Shown here: piece after piece, positions 1 through 5,081 of the stretch
Position numbering within the stretch: the first letter of the stretch is position 1
How the letters are laid out: each line of letters opens with the position of its first letter
Assembly (NCBI GenBank): GCA_002686215.1
Contig: NZAU01000104.1
Location: forward strand, 3,615 to 8,695
Direction: 5' to 3'
Length of the DNA stretch: 5,081 nt
Origin: Candidatus Woesearchaeota archaeon
Lineage (GTDB): Archaea > Nanoarchaeota > Nanoarchaeia > UBA10117 > ARS21
The notes under the pieces: model-generated
Databases searched by the model: none
Told to the model about the DNA's origin: nothing
The model's input: only the letters and a program-made list of their open reading frames with translations
Program-made: the position numbers and the translations under genes

Positions 1-3000
1 CTAACTTCACTTTTGACAATGGTCAAAGAGACACAATCTACGATTATTCTAGAATAGTTAGAAAACCCAATACCAAAGCTCCAGAGAAAAGACTTAAAAT
101 TGTATATGAATATGCAGATTTTTCTGCCTCTGATACAGGAGATATCACAACAGTCAACAGCTACGATGCTTTTGATTATTGTGATCTGCCAAGAATTAAT
201 GGAGTCAGTGTCTCTGACATAATTGATATTAGACCTAGAGTATCAGAATTTACATCAACAACCACATCTCCATTTGAATTCAATGCAAGAGAGTTTACTT
301 CTGATGGAAACTCTGCTGCAAACGTCCTTGCTTCTGATGAGTCGATCAATATTGATTATTCATTCTATCTGCCAAGAATTGATAAAATTTACCTGAGTAA
401 AGATGGTACATATCAACTGATTAATGGTATTGCAGCAGAAACTCCTTTACCACCAAATAATATTGAGGATGCTTTAGAGGTCGCAACCTTAACACTTCCT
501 GCTTATCTCTGCAACGTTGATGGCGTTGGAGTATCTTTGAATGATCATCCAAGATATACTATGGATGATATTAAGAAACTTGATAGAAGAATTAGAAATC
601 TTGAATTCTATACAACACTTTCGTTATTAGAGTCAGATACTTCAAATCTCTTCATTAGAGATGTTAATGGTCTGAATAGATTCAAGGCAGGATTTTTTGT
701 TGATGATTTCTCTACAACAAGAAATCAAGTCAAGAAGACTATTGTAAAAAATAGCATTGACATTAAAAATTCTGTATTGAGACCATCACATTATACCGAT
801 GAAATTGATTTGGTGCTTGGTTCTAATGCACTCATTGGAATTGGAACAGTTTCCGATCCAAGTACTGATCAAGCATTTGCAAATGACATTACTGCACTCA
901 ACGTTGTAAGAACTGGCAATGTTCTGACTTTGGATTTTGCTGAAATTCCATATATTACTCAAAACTTTGCTACTAGAATTGAAAATGTAACTCCTTTCCT
1001 TGTTAACTATTACGCTGGAACTGTTGAATTAGTTCCATCATCTGATGTTTGGTGTGATACTTCAAGCATTGGTTCAAAAACTATTGAACTTCAAGGTAGC
1101 GTTACAGAGACAGTTACTCAATTAGAAGCAAGTGGAAATGATCCCAAATCTGGATATGGATCACTTATCTGGGATTCTTGGCAAACCACTTGGACTGGAG
1201 AGGATGAAACTGTCGATAGTGAAACTGCTTGGGTTGGTAATGAACTGATTAGAACTGATACTGTAAGTAAAACCAAGAAAGGAACAAGAACCCGAACTGG
1301 TACTAGAAAAATTACAAGAGAAACTTTTGACACTAGAAGTGGTGGAACATCTTTAGTCAGTACTCAAATTATACCATATCTAAGATCTAGAAATATTGAA
1401 TTTACTTCAAAGAGAATGAAACCATTTACTAGATTATATGGTTTCTTTGATGGCGAAGATGTAAACGAGTATATCGTTCCAAAGTTATTAGAAATTCAAA
1501 TGACTTCTGGAGTATTCTCTCCAGGAGAAACTGTAGAAGGAAGAGTAGTATTTAATTCTTCTCCTAATTCCTCTGCTCAAGTTGCACTTCAAAATTCCAC
1601 TGGAGGTTTGAATAATTCATCATCTGCAGAAGGAGTAGAAGTTGCTCTCGGTAACGCAAATACTCCACAATCCTCTACTACAAATACGATATCAGAATCT
1701 GCGACTGCTCCAGAAATAACGTTTAGGGTTGCACAGTCTAATCATAAGTATGGTCCATACAATAATGCGACCACAATTTATTCAAATAATCCTTATGATA
1801 CACTGCAATTGATTCCCAGTTCATACTCATCAACATCTACTATTTTAAATGTAGACACTTTTAGTTTGTCTGAGAAAAATACAAATAATTTCTTTGGGCA
1901 TCTTCAAGTCGGTATGAAACTTGTTGGTAAGACAAGTAAAGCAGAAGCAACTATTACTAATTTGAGACTGGTTTCGGATATTACTGGAACTGCAATTGGG
2001 TCTATCTATATTCCAAATCCAAATGTTGCAACGAATCCACGCTTTGAAACTGGAACGAAAGTCTTTAGACTTACTAGCAGCAGTAGTAACTCACAAATTC
2101 CTGGATTTGTTAATACTAGTGCAGAAGAAAGATTTGATTCTAGAGGTATTTTAAATAAAACTCAGGATACAGTTCTATCTGTACGAAATACTAGAATTGA
2201 GACGCAAACACAACAAGAATCTGAAGCAATTACTGGTAAAACTTCAACTACGGTTAGAACAACTGTTGTTGGATATCAGCAACCCTCAAATCCAGCTCCA
2301 GTTGCACCTTCCACGCCAGCTCCAGTTGTACCTTCCACGCCAGTACCTGTAATACCAAGTACTGGCGGCACTGAAGTACCTGAAGTACCTGAAGTACCTG
2401 AAGTTGTAGACGATGGTGGTGATACACCAACACCACCACCGCCACCACCACCACCACCAGAAAGAGGAATAGAAACCTTTGTTCCTGTGAAAACTGAAAC
2501 TTCACCAACTGTTATTAGTACTTCCCAGAGCATTGAGCAGACTCGTCTCAACTCCGTACAACAAGCATATCTTGATATTTTAGGTAGAAGACCAGATTCT
2601 GGTGGTGAACATTATTGGGCAACAGAAAGGATTCCAGAATTACTGGACCAAGGTTTAAGCGAGCAGGAAGCACGTGAACAAGTTAGAGTAGATATTGCAA
2701 GTGGTCCAGAAGCAGTCTACATTGGAAGAGGTGTCATTGCTGAACAGCAAGAACAATATCAAATTACTCGTGAAGTATCGACACCATCAGGAGCTACGGA
2801 AGTTAGTACAGCAGTAGAAACTCCAGGTGGTATTGCTGGAAATACTGTTGAAAGATTAAATCAGCAATTAATTATTGCATCATATAGAAAAAATCTGGGA
2901 AGAGATCCTGTAGATGAAGAAGTTAATAATTGGTTGGGTCACCTTGATGCAACTGGTGGACAGATTGGTGATGCTCTGCAAGGTATTGCTAATCATAGTT

Positions 3001-5081
3001 TAGCACAAGAATATAGATGTCAACAGAGTGGAAGTGATCCTCTTGGACAATCCTTCTTTGTCAACGAAGAGGCTGGCATTTTTGTTACTTCTATTGATGT
3101 ATTCTTTAGATCGAAAGATGAATCGTTACCAGTTACTGTACAACTTCGTCCAACAAAACTTGGACTTCCAACGAGCGAAATATATCCATTTAGCGAAGTT
3201 GTTCTTGATCCAAATCAGATTGTAACTTCTGAGAATGCAATTCTTCCAACTAGAATTAATTTCAAATCTCCAGTATATTTGACAGGTGGAGAGTATCATT
3301 CAATAGTATTACTTTCAGATAGTAATGAATATACTGTTTGGATTTCTAGACTTGGAGAAATTGACGTATCTTCTTCTGCAGTAGATGCATCTAGAGAAGT
3401 TGTTGTCACTTCACAACCACTTCTTGGTTCTCTTTATAAGTCTCAGAATGGTCAGACCTGGAATCCAAGCCAGTATGAAGATCTTAAGTTTACTCTACAC
3501 AGAGCAGTCTTCTCTCCTCAAGGAACTGTTAATTTCTATAATCCAGTTACAAATATTGACACAGATGTTTCAAAATTTGTAATTAAGGATGCTGCAGAAA
3601 TTTCTTCCAAGAGAATTAGAGTTGGTCTTGGTTCCACATTGCAAGAACCAGATTTGACTTTTGGAAATACCATTAGTCAGCACGGATCTAATGCAACTGG
3701 TAACTATGTTGGTTCTGCAGGAACTGCAACTGGAACTCTAACCATTACTAATTCTGGTATTGGTTATACTCCTTCTTCTGGTTATTTTGTATATTCCGAT
3801 GTTACTACTAGCAATGTCACTGGAACTGGAAGAGATGCAACTGTAAACCTTGCTATTCAAAATGGTGTTGCTTTGGCAGCAACTATCTCTAACGGTGGAA
3901 CTGGATATTCTGTGGGTGATGTATTGACGGTAACTAGCGTTGGTGTAAATTCACTCGGAAGAAACATCAGACTCTCTGTTGGCGATATTACAGGTGTTAA
4001 TGAACTGATTCTCGATAACGTACAAGGAGATTTCCTTGTTGGATCTGCTGGAACAATGAGATACACCAACAACTCTGGTGTAACCACTGATATCAACGCA
4101 AGTACTGGTGCAAACGTCACTATTCCTGCATCTCCAACCAACGTAACTGATGGTCTGCATATTAAGATTAATCAGAAGAACCATGGTATGCATTCTTCTG
4201 TGAATAGAGTTCAGGTTGCTGATATTGCAGGAGATATTGCTCCAACGAAGTTGACTGCAAATTATCCAACATCTTCCACTGCGGATATTGTTGTTTCTGA
4301 CGCAAGTGCGTTTGGAACTTTTGAAAATGTAGGTGTTGGAACTACAAACCTTGGATATGCCAAGATTGGTGAAGAAATTATTTCTTACAGTGGGGTATCT
4401 GGAAACACCTTGACTGGTATTACTCGTTCCGTTGATGACACAGTTGCATTTGGTTATGAATCTGGAGACTTTGTTCAGAAGTATGAATTAGGTTCGGTTT
4501 CTCTACGCAGAATTAACAAAACTCATAACCTGGCGGATTCTACAGTAACCAATTCTATTGGATTGGATCACTATAATGTCAAACTTGATATGTCTGAAAA
4601 TGGTGTAGACAGAAGTGTTGGAACAAGTTTCCCCAAACTCTATCTCAACAGCACCAAATCTACAGGTGGTAGTAAGATTAAGTCTACTGAAAATATTCAG
4701 TATGAAATTATTACTCCAATTGTTGAAAATATTACTCCTCAAGGAACTAATATCGAAGCACAAGTTAGAACTATTAGTGGAACCAGTGTTAATGGAACTG
4801 AAATATCCTATGTTGATAAAGGATTTGAACCAATCACGTTAAATGGTGCAAATTATCTTGATTCTCCAAGATTGATCGCATCTAGACTGAATGAGACTAA
4901 CTTACTGTCAACGTTGCAGGGTAATAAATCATTCACCCTTGCTCTAACTTTATCCAGCACAAACTCGGATCTCTCTCCAGTGATTGACTTGGATCGTGTT
5001 GCAATGGTTCTTACTTCAAATAGAGTCAACCAACCAATTACAAACTATGTAACTGATAATAGAACTGCTAATTTAACTGAT
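1..5081 (+). CDS. Giant T4-like cyanophage virion structural protein (DUF4815 family), internal fragment, both ends outside window
   Basis: One uninterrupted frame of 1,693 codons runs from base 3 to base 5081; bases 1-2 finish a preceding codon. No start or stop lies in the window, so the true protein is longer than 1,693 residues. Many blocks match, from memory, the large structural protein of marine T4-like cyanophages: FDNGQRD (residues 5-10 region), RRIRNLEFYT (about 194-203), MKPFTRLYGFFDGEDV (472-487), HKYGPY (581-586), DPLGQSFFV (1012-1020), NHGMHSS (1393-1399), SLRRINKTH (1500-1508) and SPVIDLDR near 1660-1667. Composition is rich in Thr, Ser, Asn, Gly and Ile with only four Cys (60, 170, 351, 1006), as expected of a beta-rich virion protein. 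Arg is mostly AGA. No enzyme motif was seen. Family members are annotated as virion structural proteins of unknown exact position; a tail, baseplate or fibre role is inferred. The frame and family are secure, the function is not. Confidence 0.93.
3..1055 (+). other. DUF4815-type region, N-terminal part missing
   Basis: Residues 1-350 resemble the DUF4815 region at the start of these phage proteins. The window opens at NFTFDNGQRD, a hallmark that in relatives lies a couple of hundred residues from the start, so roughly that much is missing upstream. Further family-type features are a DLPRING segment (about 61-67), the SFYLPRIDKIYLSKDG strand block (about 119-134), a PPNNIEDALEVATL segment introducing LPAYLCNV (about 164-172), and the GLNRFKAGFFVDDF block ending at residue 236. 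Domain limits are approximate because no profile search was possible. The biochemical role of DUF4815 is not known to me. Confidence 0.8.
561..656 (+). other. Short charged coiled-coil segment within the DUF4815 region
   Basis: Residues 187-218 (starting at Met187, MDDIKKLDRR, then IRNLEFYTTLSLLES) show hydrophobic residues with heptad-like spacing and alternating acidic and basic residues. It is one of the few clearly helical stretches in an otherwise strand-rich protein. The block is a strongly conserved signature of the family and may mediate oligomerisation, which is inference from the helix pattern only. Confidence 0.6.
1050..1325 (+). other. Trp-rich then basic Thr/Arg-rich segment
   Basis: Residues 350-441. 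After W350-C351 and an acidic/polar stretch, there are four Trp residues in the short WDSWQTTWTG and nearby AWVGNE region (about 388-412). A very basic stretch follows at residues 421-439 (VSKTKKGTRTRTGTRKITR) with ten Lys/Arg in 19 residues. Relatives have a comparable W-rich block followed by a Thr/Arg segment, so this appears to be a family trait. The basic stretch could contact a polyanion such as nucleic acid, lipopolysaccharide or an acidic partner; the sequence alone does not decide. Confidence 0.55.
1368..1541 (+). other. Conserved PFTRLYGFFDG block
   Basis: Residues 456-513 run from IIPYLRSRNIEFTSKRMKP through FTRLYGFFDGEDV to LLEIQMTSGVFSPGETVEG. This is among the most recognisable parts of the large structural protein of marine T4-like phages, where an RSRN(I/V)-F---(R/K)-KP-TR-Y-FFDG pattern recurs. 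The alternation of short hydrophobic strands with Gly/Pro turns suggests a beta domain. No catalytic residues are evident. Confidence 0.75.
1551..1712 (+). other. Ser/Asn/Thr-rich linker
   Basis: Residues 517-570 consist largely of Asn, Ser, Thr, Gly and Ala with few large hydrophobics (for example NSSPNSS, NSTGGLNNSSS, TPQSSTTNT). It joins the GETVEG end of the preceding block to the FRVAQSNHKYGPY start of the next. It reads as a flexible spacer between two folded domains. From memory the corresponding spacer in relatives is shorter, but no alignment was possible. Confidence 0.6.
1713..2240 (+). other. Conserved HKYGPY to RFETGTKVFRLT block
   Basis: Residues 571-746. In order: FRVAQSNHKYGPY (574-586), a NNPYDTLQLIPSSYSS segment, STILNVDTFSL, a HLQVGMKLVGKTSKAEAT segment, LRLVSDITGTAIGSIYIPNPN, RFETGTKVFRLT (680-691), a Ser-rich run, SAEERFDSRGILN, and SVRNTRIETQTQQ (726-738). 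These all follow the order that I recall from marine T4-like phage relatives. In those relatives the SVRN-type end is followed quickly by the DPLAQSF-type block. Here the two are about 275 residues apart. Confidence 0.75.
2292..2363 (+). repeat. Three tandem 24-base units encoding P-(A/V)-P-V-x-P-S-T
   Basis: Units at 2292-2315 and 2316-2339 differ by one base (GCA versus GTA at the fifth codon) and encode PAPVAPST and PAPVVPST. A third unit at 2340-2363 encodes PVPVIPST but has diverged at DNA level. Near identity of the first two units points to recent tandem duplication, with the third older. Alternating Pro gives an extended, stiff linker. Confidence 0.9.
2373..2404 (+). repeat. Three perfect 9-base units encoding Glu-Val-Pro, plus a partial fourth
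   Basis: GAAGTACCT is repeated exactly three times (2373-2399) and is followed by GAAGT of a fourth partial copy. It encodes EVPEVPEVPEV (residues 791-801) and then an acidic VDDGGD turn. In-frame unit length means copy-number change would keep the reading frame. This acidic proline repeat follows the uncharged PAPV repeat directly. Confidence 0.9.
2427..2459 (+). repeat. CCN triplet tract encoding nine consecutive prolines
   Basis: Nine Pro codons in a row (residues 811-819, bases 2433-2459), eight CCA and one CCG, preceded by the CCA-ACA pair at 2427-2432. A polyproline helix is expected, forming the last part of the linker before the DUF4214-like modules. Pure triplet runs are prone to slippage, and nine consecutive prolines also slow ribosomes, usually needing EF-P. 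Confidence 0.9.
2544..2732 (+). other. DUF4214-like module 1
   Basis: Residues 848-910, predicted helical. It carries the DUF4214 signature Y-x3-LGR-x-P followed by a Gly pair and an aromatic-Trp: Y856, LGRRP 860-864, GG 867-868, Y871-W872. A second helix rich in Glu/Gln (LSEQEAREQ) and a conserved-looking SGPEAVYIGRG end follow. DUF4214 occurs in many secreted and surface proteins of bacteria, including cyanobacteria; its molecular role is not established. It sits directly after the proline-rich linker. Recognition of the module is fairly sure, the function is unknown. Confidence 0.8.
2850..3014 (+). other. DUF4214-like module 2, diverged copy
   Basis: Residues 950-1004. Y961, LGRDP (965-969) and W977 repeat the Y-x3-LGR-x-P and Trp pattern of module 1, with the same 16-residue distance from Tyr to Trp. 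The Gly pair of module 1 is replaced by acidic residues (DEE 971-973). It then has LGHLDATGGQIGDALQGI and ends in a SLAQEY helix, as DUF4214 modules commonly end near an S-x-E-[FY] motif. A linker of about 39 residues (911-949) rich in Thr, Ser, Glu and Gln separates it from module 1. The two copies have little identity outside the core, so the duplication is old or the copies were acquired separately. Confidence 0.72.
3036..3524 (+). other. Conserved DPLGQSFFV block (beta-rich)
   Basis: Residues 1012-1174. It begins with DPLGQSFFV (1012-1020), then GIFVTSIDVFFRSKDE, PVTVQLRPTKLG, an IYPFSEVVLDP segment, LPTRINFKSPVYLTGGEYHSIVL in pieces, VWISRLGEIDV (1112-1122), and a KSQNGQTWNPSQYEDLKFTLHRAVF end (about 1146-1170). 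This order is a hallmark of large structural proteins in marine T4-like phages, where the opening motif is usually DPLAQSF; here Gly replaces Ala. The sandwich-like strand pattern would suit a binding or trimerising beta domain, which is inference. Confidence 0.78.
3690..3985 (+). other. Gly/Thr-rich beta segment with two G-x-G-Y motifs
   Basis: Residues about 1230-1328. NSGIGYTP (Gly1252, Gly1254, Tyr1255) and NGGTGYSVGD (Gly1299, Gly1301, Tyr1302) lie 47 residues apart, each after a short hydrophobic strand (TLTITNSG, AATISNGG). Between them are GTGRDATVNLAI-type strands. Such G-x-G-Y units recur in phage fibre and structural proteins as small beta repeats. The DNA is also locally repetitive in AACTGG-like words, reflecting the Thr-Gly content. 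Confidence 0.65.
4149..4526 (+). other. Conserved NHGMHSS to SLRRINKTH block
   Basis: Residues 1383-1508. It contains DGLHIKINQKNHGMHSS (1383-1399), DIAPTKLTANYP, a FGTFENVGVGTTNLGYAKIG segment from residue 1437, EEIISYSGVSGNTLTGITR, and a KYELGSVSLRRINKTH end. I recall these motifs in this order from marine T4-like phage structural proteins. The G-Y-A-K-I-G-E-E-I-I-S-Y type strand pair followed by G-I-T-R is widespread in such tail proteins. It is a beta domain with no visible catalytic residues. Confidence 0.75.
4683..5081 (+). other. Conserved C-terminal segment, continues past window end
   Basis: Residues 1561-1693. It contains YEIITPIVENITPQGTNIEA, QVRTISGTSVNGTEISYVDKG, a NYLDSPRLIASRLNE segment, LQGNKSFTLALTLSSTNSDL, and SPVIDLDRVAMVLTSNRVN in sequence. 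The same succession is found, as I recall, shortly before the end of related cyanophage proteins, followed there by a segment with a valine-rich strand and an NPATSLKV-type motif. That would place the stop codon probably a few hundred codons or fewer downstream of this window. The frame is still open at the last base. Confidence 0.72.

Noticed and set aside
745..752. Run of six A considered as a programmed frameshift site
   Set aside because: The main frame continues without stop on both sides and conserved family motifs stay in the same frame, so no shift is needed.
1197..1206. GGAGAGG immediately followed by ATG, like a ribosome binding site and start
   Set aside because: The spacing is zero bases, and the resulting frame ends after about 14 codons.
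1118..1333. Antisense open frame with a hydrophobic, membrane-like start
   Set aside because: It lies opposite the Trp/Thr-rich segment of the main gene; the hydrophobicity comes from reverse-complemented Thr, Gln and Asn codons. No plausible independent gene context.
2147..2160. TATTTTAAATAAAA, resembling a T4-type late promoter core
   Set aside because: It is inside the coding frame, is not the exact TATAAATA consensus, and no gene start follows it. AT-rich DNA produces such matches by chance.
2292..2399. Tandem repeats considered as a CRISPR-like or regulatory iteron array
   Set aside because: Units are contiguous without spacers, multiples of three, and encode a regular proline linker in the main frame.
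2254..2551. Two overlapping antisense open frames, one with a long glycine run
   Set aside because: They are the reverse complement of the proline-rich linker: CCA repeats read as TGG or GGT-like codons in other frames. Translations are low-complexity and have no family resemblance.
3028..3582. Two 65-codon forward frames inside the main gene
   Set aside because: They are in another frame over the conserved DPLGQSFFV to LKFTLHRAVF block and have Leu/Gln-rich translations typical of shadows.
3857..4193. Antisense open frames of 80-94 codons
   Set aside because: They lie wholly opposite the conserved Gly/Thr-rich and NHGMHSS regions of the + strand gene and show no domain or convincing ribosome binding site.
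4503..4842. Overlapping sense and antisense open frames of 75-86 codons
   Set aside because: Both overlap the conserved SLRRINKTH and C-terminal segments of the main frame; their translations are Leu- or Asn-rich frame shadows.

Overview
The whole window is the interior of one very large protein-coding gene on the + strand. The third forward frame (first complete codon at position 3) has no stop for 1,693 consecutive codons and is still in frame at the last base. Neither start nor stop codon is present, so a start-to-stop ORF search misses the gene and returns only small shadow frames. Residue n in this annotation (window numbering) is encoded at bases 3n to 3n+2. I see no intergenic space, RNA gene, mobile element, promoter or terminator.

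The translated protein looks like the giant virion structural proteins of T4-like myoviruses that infect marine picocyanobacteria (Prochlorococcus and Synechococcus) or similar marine bacteria. I recognise it from family-type strings: FDNGQRD, a RRIRNLEFYT helix followed by GLNRFKAGFFVD, MKPFTRLYGFFDGEDV, HKYGPY, DPLGQSFFV, VWISRLGE, NHGMHSS and SLRRINKTH, ending in a SPVIDLDR segment. The DNA is AT-rich and Arg is mostly AGA, which fits a marine cyanophage. The first part belongs to the DUF4815 region. Exact function is unknown for the family; a tail, baseplate or fibre-associated role is inference.

Layout: residues 1-350 are DUF4815-type sequence with a short coiled coil. Residues 350-515 are a Trp-rich and basic Thr/Arg segment followed by the PFTRLYGFFDG block. 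Residues 517-570 are a Ser/Asn linker. Residues 577-745 are the HKYGPY to RFETGTKVFRLT block. Residues 760-820 are a proline-rich linker made of three different micro-repeats. Residues 848-1004 are two diverged DUF4214-like modules. Residues 1012-1170 are the DPLGQSFFV block. Residues 1230-1330 are Gly/Thr-rich beta-type sequence with two G-x-G-Y motifs. Residues 1380-1510 are the NHGMHSS to SLRRINKTH block. Residues 1561-1693 are a conserved C-terminal segment that continues beyond the window.

The most interesting point is the stretch of about 250 residues (about 760-1005) holding the proline-rich linker and the DUF4214 pair. It sits between two segments that I recall as nearly adjacent in other family members. 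It looks like an accessory module inserted into a conserved phage scaffold, possibly a host-surface binding arm.
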